In this document: one piece after another, positions 49,493-59,902 of the stretch
Layout of the letters: every line of letters begins with the position of its first letter
Position numbering within the stretch: the first letter of the stretch is position 1
Program-made: the position numbers and the translations under genes
Notes under the pieces: generated by a model
Told to the model about the DNA's origin: nothing
Databases searched by the model: none
The model's input: the letters and a program-made list of their open reading frames with translations, nothing else
Assembly (NCBI GenBank): GCA_001999425.1
Contig: MLHP01000026.1
Coordinates: 1 to 64,000 of the forward strand
Length of the DNA stretch: 64,000 nucleotides
DNA from: Rodentibacter genomosp. 2
Lineage (GTDB): Bacteria; Pseudomonadota; Gammaproteobacteria; Enterobacterales; Pasteurellaceae
Reading direction: 5' to 3'

Positions 49493-51523
49493 TTATTGAT
49501 CGGATTCGCTTTCTTTCGGCTTATCTTCTTTCATCTGTGATTCCTGCCGAAGATCTTCTGGCGATTTGCCATTGATGAAGTATCCATTTTCATTTTTTTC
49601 GAGGGTTAATACATAATCCTCTCCCTTTTCTTCAAAAGCCGTAGATAATTTGCCTTGTGGTTTTACGGTTTCTAATAAAAATGAATTCCATAGTGGACTT
49701 AATGCTTTGATTTCTCTTGCTTTTTTATTTGTGTCATCAATTAGCATTTTATTGATCGCAAGATTGAGGGAACCCTTAAGATTTTTGAAAAAAAGCTCAC
49801 TGGATTCGGTTTTTTCCTTGCCTTCCGGTGCCTTACTCACAATTCCATTTGCTTCTAATTTAACAGGATAGGCTTGGGTTTCAGGAAGCGTATTAACGGC
49901 TGCGCTAAGGGTCGCATTATCGACGATTAAATCCAAATCTTTTAACTGATTTTTATCATATTTGTTGCGTGTTTCTTGGCTTAAATGCGCTTTACAGATT
50001 GGCTCAAAAGGGTATTGGCAAAATGCGCTTTGGAGATAGGTTTTGTAATGATTTTGCTTAATTGGTAATGAAAGCGCCATATCTTCAAGCTGTATGCCTT
50101 CTGGTGGCAATCCCAGTTTTTTGACATTTAGCGTGATATTTTCGTTATATTGATCGTTTTCCAATGATTCATTTTGTAAGCGAAATTCGACATCATTGGC
50201 AACGAGTTTGTCACTGTTAAACGTTTGTAAAGCAAAGTCAAATACTGCATTGCCCTGGAATTCTTTTGCCCATTTATCTTTTAACGCCAGCAATTTGGTA
50301 TTATCTTTCGTTGGCGCATTTTTTACGGTTAGGGCATCTAAAAAGAACGGCACGAAGGCAAGTTCATTCGATAAATTGTAGTTATTTAATTGTCCTGATA
50401 ATTTTCCGCCTTTCGCTTCCCATTTGATTGTCTCGTTTTCTTGCATTTGTTTTACACTTTCAACATTAAGCGCAGCATTTACGTTTACTTCGGCAAGGTT
50501 ACGGTTCTCTAATTTCAATGTGGCTTCACCGTTTTTCAAATTGAAATAAGGTTTTTGGTTTTTCGGCGCATTAACTGAAAGTACGGAAAGTTTGGCGTCA
50601 AATATCTCGTTCTGCGTGATCGCGGAAAGTAGCGCGCTAACACTTTCTTTTAAATTCTGATTGGTGCTAATTTTTTTAAATTCATTGTAAAAATTGACCG
50701 CACTTGGTACGCCTTGCTGGCTAATGGCAAGATTTAAGCCACCAAAAGTGGTCTGGCTTTCTTCGGTGGTACGATTTTTATTGGAAATGCGCAAAATATC
50801 ACTACTAAATTTCGTCACTAAATCACGTTTTTGTACGTTTTCGTCTTTTTTCGAATTGAATTTATAGGTGGCATTTTTCAGTTGAAGGCGGGTATTTTCC
50901 CCATTTAATAATGCGAGTTCCGCTTTTTCGGCGGTTAATTCCGCCCGGGTTAAATCATATTGGCTGACGCTCACCGGAATCAAATGCGTATTGGCTTCCA
51001 CTTTTTCTAATTTGCTATCGTGATCATATTGGAAACCACTTAGATTAGTACTTAAATCAATTTCTTTATTTTCTCGAAAATTCAGTGAGATCGTGCTTTG
51101 TTGCGATTTATTGGCGAAATCTCGAAACTCCGTCAAAATATCAGAGGAAAAATAATCGCCGAGCGGTGAAAATTTTGTGTTAATCGTATTTTTATCAATA
51201 GTGATATTTAACGTTTTGTTTAATTGTCGAACGAATTTTTCCGATAAATTCGATTCAGCCGTGATGAAAAAAGGCAGCGTTGTCAGTTTGCTAGTAACGA
51301 GATCGGTTTTCTCGTTATCGTTATTTTGCAGACTAAACGTTAAGTCGCGGGTAAAAATATTTTTACTTGTTTGAGAGATCAGTAATTTTGCCTGATTATC
51401 AAGGGAATAGGGAAAGTTTTGTAGGACTTGATCCACTTTGTGATTGGTATAAATTTGTGCACCGATGCTCAATACCACAATCAAGGCGGAAAGGGAGAGT
51501 GTCATTTTTGTTTTTTTAGTCAT
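49493..51523 (-). CDS. YdgA-like DUF945 family protein
   Basis: This 676-residue protein has one N-terminal membrane anchor (about residues 8-27, MTLSLSALIVVLSIGAQIY by position) and a long, repetitive, beta-rich periplasmic part typical of DUF945/YdgA. It ends in a Glu/Lys/Ser-rich tail (KEDKPKESESDQ). Function is unknown; E. coli YdgA has been found in the inner membrane and is shorter, about 500 residues. It lies downstream of adk on the same strand, separated by a terminator. Confidence 0.78.
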   Translation of the reverse strand: MTKKTKMTLSLSALIVVLSIGAQIYTNHKVDQVLQNFPYSLDNQAKLLISQTSKNIFTRDLTFSLQNNDNEKTDLVTSKLTTLPFFITAESNLSEKFVRQLNKTLNITIDKNTINTKFSPLGDYFSSDILTEFRDFANKSQQSTISLNFRENKEIDLSTNLSGFQYDHDSKLEKVEANTHLIPVSVSQYDLTRAELTAEKAELALLNGENTRLQLKNATYKFNSKKDENVQKRDLVTKFSSDILRISNKNRTTEESQTTFGGLNLAISQQGVPSAVNFYNEFKKISTNQNLKESVSALLSAITQNEIFDAKLSVLSVNAPKNQKPYFNLKNGEATLKLENRNLAEVNVNAALNVESVKQMQENETIKWEAKGGKLSGQLNNYNLSNELAFVPFFLDALTVKNAPTKDNTKLLALKDKWAKEFQGNAVFDFALQTFNSDKLVANDVEFRLQNESLENDQYNENITLNVKKLGLPPEGIQLEDMALSLPIKQNHYKTYLQSAFCQYPFEPICKAHLSQETRNKYDKNQLKDLDLIVDNATLSAAVNTLPETQAYPVKLEANGIVSKAPEGKEKTESSELFFKNLKGSLNLAINKMLIDDTNKKAREIKALSPLWNSFLLETVKPQGKLSTAFEEKGEDYVLTLEKNENGYFINGKSPEDLRQESQMKEDKPKESESDQ

Positions 51524-51571
51524 GTTGTCTCCAAAACGTAAAAATAACGAGGCAAAAATATCGTTAAAAAA

Positions 51572-51601
51572 GACCGCACTTTGTCGAAAAAGTGCGGTCG
51601 A
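51572..51601 (-). terminator. inverted uptake-signal pair after adk
   Basis: GACCGCACTTT-gtcgaa-AAAGTGCGGTC, followed on the minus strand by TTTTTTA, is a perfect 11-bp terminator stem made of two uptake signals, 14 bases past the adk stop. Confidence 0.9.
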
Positions 51602-51614
51602 TTTTGCATTTATT

Positions 51615-52358
<744 letters not shown>

Positions 52359-52462
52359 TTAAAGTTATTATCAAGAATTAATCCGTTGATTTGATACAAT
52401 ATTTTTACATCTTATTGTGTTACACTTCATCACATTTAAGTCACTTTCACCTTTGGAGTTTT

Positions 52463-52897
52463 ATGCAGAATTTATTGGAAAAACATTTCTCTCGTTCTTC
52501 ACTAGTTAAATTAAATATGTGGATAACATTTAGTACCGGAATATTGTTAATTTTCTTCGGATTTATAAATCAACCGATGTTTTTATTCTTTGGATTGATA
52601 AATACTATTTTGGGTATTTTACAGCTTAGTATCGTCAATAAACCGATCATTTCACTAATGAACAACCATATTCAAATAAAATCCTCCCCGCTAAGCGCAA
52701 CCAAATACATCAAATATGATGAGATTCAGTCTGTTGAAAATAAAAAAGGCAACCTAATCTTTCATCTTAAAACCAATAAAAAGGAAAGGTTGGTGCTAAA
52801 TATGGTACAAAAAGAACAACAGGAGGAACTGGTAAAAGAGTTAATGTTAATCAATCACCATCATATTGAGGAAAAAACAAATGAACTCAGCCATTAA
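52463..52897 (+). CDS. small membrane protein of unknown function, first of a pair
   Basis: I do not recognise this 144-residue protein. It has two closely packed membrane helices at about residues 19-36 and 40-58, then a soluble C-terminal half. That half (PLSATKYIKYDEIQSVENKKGNLIFHL) resembles the strand pattern of bacterial PH-like domains, and the tail is His/Glu-rich (NHHHIEEKTN). TTTGGAG precedes the ATG. The next gene starts 17 bases before its stop, so the two are translated together. They interrupt the adk-ampG neighbourhood I recall from H. influenzae. Confidence 0.65.
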   Translation: MQNLLEKHFSRSSLVKLNMWITFSTGILLIFFGFINQPMFLFFGLINTILGILQLSIVNKPIISLMNNHIQIKSSPLSATKYIKYDEIQSVENKKGNLIFHLKTNKKERLVLNMVQKEQQEELVKELMLINHHHIEEKTNELSH

Positions 52898-53186
52898 ATT
52901 ACACACCGCTGTATGGATAAGCCTTTTTATCAATATTGCTCTAAATCTTCTTACTATTGATGAATACTCCCAATATTTTGATATTGAAGTAATTATTGCC
53001 TTTATCGTTATTCCTTGGTTAGTCGGTATTTTCTGCGCAATCGCATTTACGATGGCACAGAAAAAATGGCAGTTGATTGTCCTAATTATTAGTTTTATTC
53101 CCTTTATTCCGATCGGTTTCTTGGGGATTTGGGGCGTGTCAAAAACAATGTCTGCCCTTAATAAGAAAATGGCAGGTATTGATTAA
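52881..53186 (+). CDS. small membrane protein of unknown function, second of a pair
   Basis: This 101-residue protein has three predicted membrane helices: about residues 8-25, 35-58 and 63-87. A short Asp/Glu-rich loop (TIDEYSQYFDIE) follows the first. It has no recognised family. The ATG behind GAGGAAAAAAC lies inside the end of the upstream gene, showing translational coupling and suggesting the two products act together in the membrane. Confidence 0.62.
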   Translation: MNSAIKLHTAVWISLFINIALNLLTIDEYSQYFDIEVIIAFIVIPWLVGIFCAIAFTMAQKKWQLIVLIISFIPFIPIGFLGIWGVSKTMSALNKKMAGID

Positions 53187-53195
53187 CATTAATTT

Positions 53196-53220
53196 ACGCA
53201 TGGTGAAAGCCATGCGTATT
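53196..53220. terminator. hairpin between the small membrane pair and ampG
   Basis: TACGCATGG-tgaaag-CCATGCGTA is a perfect 9-bp stem between convergent genes, but lacks a T run on either side, so its strength as a terminator is doubtful. Confidence 0.5.
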
Positions 53221-53252
53221 GATGAGTGACTTAGTAAAACAATACAAACTTT

Positions 53253-54515
53253 TTATTGCTTTGCATTCCAAGGTGCAACCCAAAACAAACAAATCATGCC
53301 GGGCATCGCTAAAAATAAGCAAATCCAAAAATAATTGTAATATCCTACGGCACTGACAGCATAACCTGAAAGCATTCCCAATCCTTTACTCGGTAAGGCT
53401 GAAAGACTAGTGAAAAGGGCGAGTTGGGTAGCGGTGTAAAGCGGATTGGTTTCACGCGCCATAAACGCAACAAATGCTGCCGTGCCAAGCCCGACACCGA
53501 CATATTCTGCGGCAATGACAACGCCTAGTTTCCATAACTCGGCGGATGTAATGTGATCAAAATGCCCGAATTGGGCTAGCCAAATAAACCCGCCGATAGT
53601 GATCATTTGTACGAAACCGAATAACCATAACGCCCGATTAATTCCTAGTTTCAACATAATTACGCCACCGGCAAGCCCCGATAAAATGCCAGCCCAAAGA
53701 GAGGTTGTTTTAACCACTAGAGCAATATCTTCTTTGCCGAATCCCATATCGTAGATAAATTTAGTTTGCAGTGTTGTGGCAAAAGAATCCCCAAATTTGT
53801 ATAGAAATAAAAACAGTAAAAAACCGATAGCTTGTGCAATTCCTTTACGTTGGAAAAATTCTTGTAGAGGAATCCAAAATGCTTGATAGAACGGCTGGCT
53901 ATTATCTTTAGGGGCGTTTGGCTGGGGTTCTTTAGCGAGAAATAATGTCATAAAAATCCCCGCTAACATACAAAGTGCGGTCCATAAAAAGACGGTTTCC
54001 CATGGGTAAATAGTGGCAAGATAAAGAGAAAGTCCACCGGGAATTAAACCTGCAATTCGATAGGCGTTAATGTGAAGGGTATTGCCCAAACCAAGCTCGT
54101 GATCACTTAAAATCTCACGGCGATAGGCATCGAGTACGATATCCTGTGTTGCGGAAAAAAATGCAATGAATAAAGCAATGTTAGCCACAATGCTTAACTG
54201 AGAGATAGGATCAAAAAGGCTGATAACATAAAGTAAAACAAGTAAGATAACTTGCGAAATAAGAAGCCAACTGCGACGACGCCCTAAAAAACTTGGGAAA
54301 TAGCGATCCAACAAAGGTGCCCACAGGAATTTCAATCCATAAGGCAACATCACGCCTGTCACCGCACCGATAAGCTCAACGGAAAGCTGCTTATCGGTCA
54401 GCCATACCGGCAACATTTGTAACAATACAAATAACGGCAAGCCAGAGCTAAAACCGGTGAACACGCAAATTAACATTTTACGTGTGAAAATTTGTGAAAG
54501 CAGAGAATTAGGCAT
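53253..54515 (-). CDS. ampG: muropeptide permease AmpG
   Basis: AmpG imports anhydromuropeptides (GlcNAc-anhMurNAc peptides) for cell-wall recycling; where AmpC is present it also shapes beta-lactam response. The 420-residue major-facilitator protein has about 12-14 membrane segments and AmpG-like stretches GFSSGLPLFVLLQMLPVWL, LKFLWAPLLDRYFPSFLGRR and ATQDIVLDAYRREIL by position in residues 17-150. It lies downstream of galE on the same strand. Confidence 0.93.
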   Translation of the reverse strand: MPNSLLSQIFTRKMLICVFTGFSSGLPLFVLLQMLPVWLTDKQLSVELIGAVTGVMLPYGLKFLWAPLLDRYFPSFLGRRRSWLLISQVILLVLLYVISLFDPISQLSIVANIALFIAFFSATQDIVLDAYRREILSDHELGLGNTLHINAYRIAGLIPGGLSLYLATIYPWETVFLWTALCMLAGIFMTLFLAKEPQPNAPKDNSQPFYQAFWIPLQEFFQRKGIAQAIGFLLFLFLYKFGDSFATTLQTKFIYDMGFGKEDIALVVKTTSLWAGILSGLAGGVIMLKLGINRALWLFGFVQMITIGGFIWLAQFGHFDHITSAELWKLGVVIAAEYVGVGLGTAAFVAFMARETNPLYTATQLALFTSLSALPSKGLGMLSGYAVSAVGYYNYFWICLFLAMPGMICLFWVAPWNAKQ

Positions 54516-54598
54516 ACAGTGCGGTTCATTTTGGTAATAAATTAGGCAACACGAATTTTTATCCGTGTCACCATAAGATGATATTTAAAAACGGAAAA

Positions 54599-55615
54599 TT
54601 AGTCTCTGTACCCTTGCGGATTATTTTTCTGCCAATTCCATGTATCTTTCATCATCGCTTCAAGATCGCGTTCTGCCGCCCAACCTAACTCTTTCGCTGC
54701 TAAACTTGGATCGGAATAGCAAGTGGCAATATCACCCGGACGACGATCAACAAGTTTATATGGAATTTCAATGTTATTTGCTTTCTCAAAGGCTTTCACC
54801 ATATCCAATACGGAATAGCCGTGTCCCGTTCCGAGATTATAAATATGTAAACCTGAATCATCTTCATGACGTTGAAGCGCTTTTAAATGCCCGATGGCTA
54901 AATCCACCACGTGAATGTAATCACGTACGCCTGTGCCATCGTGAGTGTTGTAATCGCTACCGAAAACAGAAAGTTGTGCCAGTTTACCAATCGCCACTTG
55001 GCTAATATAAGGCAATAAATTATTTGGAATCCCGTTTGGATCTTCGCCGATTAAACCGCTTGAATGTGCGCCTACCGGATTGAAATAACGCAAAATCGTC
55101 ATACTAAATTGAGGCTCGGCTTTTACCACATCACGTAAAATTTGTTCAACCATATACTTTGATGTGCCATAAGGATTGGTTGTGCCGCCCACTTCGCAAT
55201 CTTCGGTAATGGGAATAATTTGGGGATCACCATACACGGTAGCGGAAGAACTAAACACAAAATTCCATACTCCCGCTTTTTTCATTTCTTGTAGCAATAC
55301 CACTGTACCGGCAACGTTATTCATATAATATTCCGCCGGTTTTTGCACGCTTTCACCCACCGCCTTTAAGCCGGCAAAGTGAATCACTGAATGAATGGTG
55401 TTTTCGGCAAAGATTTTTTGCAGCAATGCTCGATCTAAAATATCGCCTTCATAAAACTTGACTGTTTTACCTGTGATTTGTTTTACACGCTCAAGAGATT
55501 TCGGTGATGAATTGCAAAGATTGTCTAATACCACAACCTCTTTGCCTGCATTTAATAATTCAACAACCGTATGCGAACCGATATATCCGGCACCGCCGGT
55601 AACTAAAATTGCCAT
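54599..55615 (-). CDS. galE: UDP-glucose 4-epimerase
   Basis: GalE interconverts UDP-glucose and UDP-galactose, supplying galactose for lipooligosaccharide. The 338-residue protein has the NAD motif [12 protein letters not shown] (residues 5-16), catalytic Ser in SSSATVYG and Tyr-x3-Lys in YGTSKYMVE (near 149-153). In Pasteurellaceae the gene is often apart from galactose-utilisation genes, as here. AAGGAGTT precedes the ATG. Confidence 0.97.
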   Translation of the reverse strand: MAILVTGGAGYIGSHTVVELLNAGKEVVVLDNLCNSSPKSLERVKQITGKTVKFYEGDILDRALLQKIFAENTIHSVIHFAGLKAVGESVQKPAEYYMNNVAGTVVLLQEMKKAGVWNFVFSSSATVYGDPQIIPITEDCEVGGTTNPYGTSKYMVEQILRDVVKAEPQFSMTILRYFNPVGAHSSGLIGEDPNGIPNNLLPYISQVAIGKLAQLSVFGSDYNTHDGTGVRDYIHVVDLAIGHLKALQRHEDDSGLHIYNLGTGHGYSVLDMVKAFEKANNIEIPYKLVDRRPGDIATCYSDPSLAAKELGWAAERDLEAMMKDTWNWQKNNPQGYRD

Positions 55616-55703
55616 CTTTAACTCCTTTTCATCAACTTAGAATTGTTGCTGATTATAGCACTATTTCATCTCAAAAAACGGATCTATTTTGACCGCACTT
55701 TTA

Positions 55704-55719
55704 TGTGATCTTCGTCACA
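55704..55719 (+). promoter_or_regulatory. CRP site before dld
   Basis: TGTGA-TCTTCG-TCACA is a perfect CRP consensus half-site pair, 85 bases before the dld start. A -10-like TATAAA lies near 55760, which would put the site near -60 to -50, a class I-like activating position. Regulation is inferred. Confidence 0.8.
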
Positions 55720-55803
55720 GAACTATTTTTTGGCACTAGCATTATTTTTTATTGAAGTATATAAAATAAAAACTATTTTTTAACATGAGTATTACAAATA
55801 TCT

Positions 55804-57492
55804 ATGAATCAACTTATTTCTCAACTGACAAAAATTGTAGGAAGTCAATATATCATCACCGATCCTTCAAAAACAGAAGCTTATCGTAGTGGCTACCGTT
55901 TCGGCTCAGGAAATGCCGTCGCCGTCGTTAAACCTGAAACCTTACTTGAATTTTGGCAGGTGTTGAAAGTTTGTGTGGAACAGGATGTGATTATTATTAA
56001 CCAGGCTGCCAACACGGGATTAACCGGAGGGTCAACGCCAAATGGCAATGATTATGATCGTGAAATTGTCATCATCAACGCCATGAGAATTGATGGTATT
56101 CAATTGATCAACAATGCCTCTCAGGTAGTTTGTTTGCCGGGTTCTACTTTAAATGACTTAGAAAATAAATTAAAACCTCACGGGCGTGAGCCTCATTCTG
56201 TGATAGGTTCTTCTTGCATTGGCGCTTCCGTTATCGGGGGGATTTGTAATAATTCGGGCGGAGCGTTAGTTCAGCGTGGGCCAGCTTATACGGAAATGGC
56301 ACTTTACGCCCAGTTAAATGAGCAGGGCGACTTGGAACTAAAAAATCATCTTGGTATAGATTTAGGTAGTACGCCGGAAGAAATTTTAACTAATTTGCAA
56401 GGACATCATTATCAACAGAAAGATATTATTCAGGATTGCGGAAAAGGACATGATCACCGCTATTGCAATCATGTTCGTCAAGTTGATGAAAACTCTCCGG
56501 CCCGTTTTAATGCAGACCCAGCCCGTCATTATGAAGCCTCCGGTAGTGCGGGTAAATTAGCGATTTTTGCGGTGCGTTTAGATACATTTCCATTAGAAAG
56601 TGAAACCGCTGTTTTCTATATTGGGACTAACCAAACAGAGGTTCTTAATGATATTCGCCGTCAAATGTTAGCAAATTTTGAACAGTTACCGATTTCGGGC
56701 GAATATATTCATCGAGATGCCTTTGATGTTGCCGCCCGTTATGGAAAAGATACATTTTGGGTGATTAAAAAATTTGGCACACATTGGTTGCCTAAGTTAT
56801 TTGCCTTAAAAGCGAATGTGGATCGCCTAAGTAAGAAAGTTTCATTTTTACCACGGCATTTAAGCGATAAATTTTTACAATTGCTTTCAAAAGTGTTACC
56901 GGAACACTTACCAAAAAGTTTATGGCAGTATCGGGATCGCTATGAACATCATTTAATTATTAAAATGGGCGGGCAAGGTGTGAATGAAGCCCGTATCTTC
57001 TTAAAAGATTATTTTAGCGATAGTCAAAAAGGCGGATATTTTGAATGTAATTCGGTAGAAACACAGGCGGCAATGCTCCATCGTTTTGCCGTTGCTTCAG
57101 CTGCTGTCCGCTATCGTGCAATTCATGAGAAAGAAGTTGAAGATATTGTCGCTCTTGATGTTGCATTACGTCGTAATGATAAATCGTGGTTTGAACAGCT
57201 TCCCGTAGAGATAGATAAGCAAATCAGCCATAAACTATATTACGGGCACTTTATGTGCCATGTTTTCCATCAAGACTACATCGTTAAAAAAGGGGTTGAT
57301 TGCGTAAAATTGGAACATGAAATGTTAGCATTACTTGATCAGCGAGGGGCTCAATATCCGGCTGAGCATAATGTGGGGCATTTATATGAAGCGAAACCGG
57401 AATTATGTAAATTCTACAAAGAATTAGATCCGACCAATAGTTTTAATCCGGGCATAGGACAAACTTCAAAGAAAAAATATTGGGCTGAATAA
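55804..57492 (+). CDS. dld: quinone-dependent D-lactate dehydrogenase
   Basis: Dld oxidises D-lactate to pyruvate at the membrane and passes electrons to quinone. The 562-residue flavoprotein has an FAD-binding domain with NQAANTGLTGGSTPNG (near 61-76) and GSSCIGASVIGGICNNSGGAL. The C-terminal cap is of the Dld membrane-binding type (PAEHNVGHLYEAKPELCKFYKELDP by position near 518-545). It stands alone with a CRP site upstream. Confidence 0.95.
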   Translation: MNQLISQLTKIVGSQYIITDPSKTEAYRSGYRFGSGNAVAVVKPETLLEFWQVLKVCVEQDVIIINQAANTGLTGGSTPNGNDYDREIVIINAMRIDGIQLINNASQVVCLPGSTLNDLENKLKPHGREPHSVIGSSCIGASVIGGICNNSGGALVQRGPAYTEMALYAQLNEQGDLELKNHLGIDLGSTPEEILTNLQGHHYQQKDIIQDCGKGHDHRYCNHVRQVDENSPARFNADPARHYEASGSAGKLAIFAVRLDTFPLESETAVFYIGTNQTEVLNDIRRQMLANFEQLPISGEYIHRDAFDVAARYGKDTFWVIKKFGTHWLPKLFALKANVDRLSKKVSFLPRHLSDKFLQLLSKVLPEHLPKSLWQYRDRYEHHLIIKMGGQGVNEARIFLKDYFSDSQKGGYFECNSVETQAAMLHRFAVASAAVRYRAIHEKEVEDIVALDVALRRNDKSWFEQLPVEIDKQISHKLYYGHFMCHVFHQDYIVKKGVDCVKLEHEMLALLDQRGAQYPAEHNVGHLYEAKPELCKFYKELDPTNSFNPGIGQTSKKKYWAE

Positions 57493-57686
57493 CACTTTAA
57501 TTTATCCGTTTTATCGTATTAAAAGGTCTGAGCTGATGTTGGCTTCGGACTTTCAGATAACTATTTAATGTTTAGCAGTTGGTTATTCTTTTTTATTCAA
57601 TTTTATCGGTGTATATCGGTAATACGCTTAGCTCTATAAAAGAGCTAAAAAATAGCCTCTAGCAATGACAATGAAAGGAGTGGCAT
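57493..57686. other. dld/aldehyde dehydrogenase intergenic region
   Basis: It holds a mismatched hairpin AAAGGTCTGA...TTCGGACTTT (57522-57555), which may end dld, and a perfect 8-bp stem TTAGCTCT-ataaa-AGAGCTAA (57629-57649) before the aldehyde dehydrogenase. The second has its T-rich side upstream on the minus strand, so it is not a plus-strand terminator and may be regulatory. AAAGGAGTGG is the ribosome-binding site. Confidence 0.5.
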
Positions 57687-59165
57687 ATGGCAAAAAATCT
57701 AAATGTTTTTGATCAAGAATATGGTTTATTAATTAACGGTGAATGGAAAACGGGTGGCACATTACTTGCCTCTTATAATCCTGCAAACGGGGAAGCGCTT
57801 GCGAAATTTGTTGATGCTACGAATGCAGATGTTGATGCTGCTGTTATGGCGGCACAACAAGCGTTTAAAACTTGGCGAAACACAACAGTTACAGAACGGG
57901 CGGCGATATTAAATAAAATTGCCGATGTTATTGATGAAAATGCAGAGTTATTCGCTTTACAAGAAACTTTGGATAATGGCAAACCAATTAGAGAAACGAG
58001 AGCCGCAGATATTCCTTTAGCGGCGGATCATTTCCGTTATTTTGCCGGTGTGATTCGTGCAGAAGAAGGTTCGGCAAATCAACTGGATAGTGAAGATTTA
58101 TCTTTGGTATTGCGTGAACCGATTGGTGTTGTCGGACAAATTATTCCGTGGAATTTTCCATTTTTAATGGCTGCGTGGAAAATCGCACCTGCATTGGCAG
58201 CAGGTTGTACTATCGTTATTCATCCGTCTAGCGCGACTTCATTGAGTCTGTTATCTCTTGCTCAAAAAATTAATCATTTGTTACCAAAAGGTGTGCTAAA
58301 TATCATTACCGGACGAGGCAGTAAATCCGGAGAATATATGTTGCATCACAAAGGATTTAATAAATTAGCTTTCACCGGTTCTACTGCTATTGGGCGTAAT
58401 GTTGCTGTTGCCGCAGCAGAAATGCTAATTCCTGCAACCCTTGAGTTAGGTGGTAAATCCGCCAATATTTTCTTTGATGATATGCCGTTTGATAAAGCAT
58501 TAGAGGGGGCTCAAAAAGGTATTTTATTCAACCAAGGTCAAGTCTGTTGTGCAGGATCTAGAATTTTTGTTCAAGAAGGCATTTATGCTAAATTCGTCTC
58601 CGCATTAGCTGAAGAATTTAAAAAAGTGAAAGTTGGTTTGCCTTGGGAAGACGATACCCAGATGGGCGCGCAAGTCAATGGCGGTCAATTAGAGACGATT
58701 TTAAACTATGTCAAAATTGGAGAACAAGAAGGTTGCCGCATTATTACCGGAGGAAAACGCTTACAGGAGGCTGGTCTAGATAAAGGCGAATTTTTAGCCC
58801 CAACATTGATTGAAGCACCGAATAATCAAGCGCAAATTGCACAGGAAGAAATTTTTGGGCCTGTTGCAACCGTCATTAAATTTAAAACCGAAGAAGAGGT
58901 CATAAAAATGGCAAATGATAGCGAATACGGTTTAGGTGGCGGTATATGGAGCCAAAATATCAATCGTTGTTTACGTGTTTCTCGTGCACTTGAAACAGGG
59001 CGGGTTTGGGTGAACTGCTATAACCGCTTACCGGCAGGCACACCATTTGGGGGATATAAACAATCCGGTATCGGTCGTGAAACCCATAAAATGATGCTTG
59101 ATGCTTATACTCAAGTAAAAAATATTTATATCAGCACTCGTGAAGAGCGTGAAGGTATGTATTAA
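57687..59165 (+). CDS. NAD(P)-dependent aldehyde dehydrogenase
   Basis: This 492-residue enzyme oxidises an aldehyde to the acid; the substrate is unknown. Catalytic residues are clear: general base Glu253 in LELGGKSAN and nucleophile Cys287 in GQVCCAGSR. IPWNFP, FTGSTAIGR, EEIFGPV and PFGGYKQSGIGRE are the usual signatures. Oddly, the cofactor-binding segment reads CTIVIHPSSAT, with His179 where nearly all family members have Lys in a KP(A/S)E-type motif. That Lys normally contacts the adenine ribose of NAD(P). Confidence 0.9.
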   Translation: MAKNLNVFDQEYGLLINGEWKTGGTLLASYNPANGEALAKFVDATNADVDAAVMAAQQAFKTWRNTTVTERAAILNKIADVIDENAELFALQETLDNGKPIRETRAADIPLAADHFRYFAGVIRAEEGSANQLDSEDLSLVLREPIGVVGQIIPWNFPFLMAAWKIAPALAAGCTIVIHPSSATSLSLLSLAQKINHLLPKGVLNIITGRGSKSGEYMLHHKGFNKLAFTGSTAIGRNVAVAAAEMLIPATLELGGKSANIFFDDMPFDKALEGAQKGILFNQGQVCCAGSRIFVQEGIYAKFVSALAEEFKKVKVGLPWEDDTQMGAQVNGGQLETILNYVKIGEQEGCRIITGGKRLQEAGLDKGEFLAPTLIEAPNNQAQIAQEEIFGPVATVIKFKTEEEVIKMANDSEYGLGGGIWSQNINRCLRVSRALETGRVWVNCYNRLPAGTPFGGYKQSGIGRETHKMMLDAYTQVKNIYISTREEREGMY

Positions 59166-59179
59166 TCGCTATAAGTAAG

Positions 59180-59252
59180 AAGAGGCAGCCTATAAGCTGC
59201 CTCAACGGATATTAAGGACTGATTCCAATAATCTCTTTGGTTCAGTCCTTTA
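59180..59252. terminator. double terminator between aldehyde dehydrogenase and ppa
   Basis: Two hairpins lie between the convergent genes: GAGGCAGC-ctataa-GCTGCCTC (59182-59203) and AAGGACTGA...TTCAGTCCTT (59214-59251) followed by T on the plus strand. The second pairs for 9-10 bp across a loop of about 18. Confidence 0.8.
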
Positions 59253-59268
59253 ATATAAATATGAGAAA

Positions 59269-59799
59269 TTAGCGTTCATTCCAACGTTTGATTGATTCGC
59301 GAATTACTTCTTTCGCCTCTTCAACATCACCCCAGTGTGTCACTTTTGTACTACCCGGTTTTTTCAATGCTTTATAATTGTTGAAATGGAATTCAATTTG
59401 TTTGATTAATTGAGCCGGCACGTCTGCAAGGCTGTTGTAAGCGTTGCCTGTATCGCGATCATCTGCCGGTACACAGACAATTTTATCGTCCACTTCACCG
59501 TCATCTACGAATTTCATCACGCCAATCACTTTAGCTTCAAGGAATACACCGGTTGCAAGCGGTTGGCGGGTCAGTAATAGCACATCCAGCTCATCACCGT
59601 CTTCATCTAATGTTTGTGGAATAAAACCATAGTTGGTCGGTTTTGCAAAAATTGCTGGTTCGACACGATCTAATTGGAATGCCGCTACTTTACGATTCCA
59701 CTCGATTTTGTGGCAACTGCCTTCTGGAATTTCATTTACAACGTTGATAATCCCTGCATCAACATCACCCGGAGTTAAGATTTGATTAAAATCAGCCAT
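59269..59799 (-). CDS. ppa: inorganic pyrophosphatase
   Basis: Ppa splits pyrophosphate and drives biosynthetic reactions forward. The 176-residue type I enzyme has the metal motif DGDELDVLLLTRQPL (near 66-80; family signature D-x-D-x2-D-x-L), YGFIPQTL and DDRDTGNAYNSL. AAGGAAAGAT precedes the ATG. It diverges from the purine permease, as I recall from H. influenzae. Confidence 0.97.
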   Translation of the reverse strand: MADFNQILTPGDVDAGIINVVNEIPEGSCHKIEWNRKVAAFQLDRVEPAIFAKPTNYGFIPQTLDEDGDELDVLLLTRQPLATGVFLEAKVIGVMKFVDDGEVDDKIVCVPADDRDTGNAYNSLADVPAQLIKQIEFHFNNYKALKKPGSTKVTHWGDVEEAKEVIRESIKRWNER

Positions 59800-59902
59800 T
59801 ATCTTTCCTTATTTAATAGAATTAAAAACGGCGAAAGTATAGCAGTTTTTACATGATTTTGTCGCTCTAAATTTTCATTCAAAAAACGACCGCACTTTAC
59901 TC

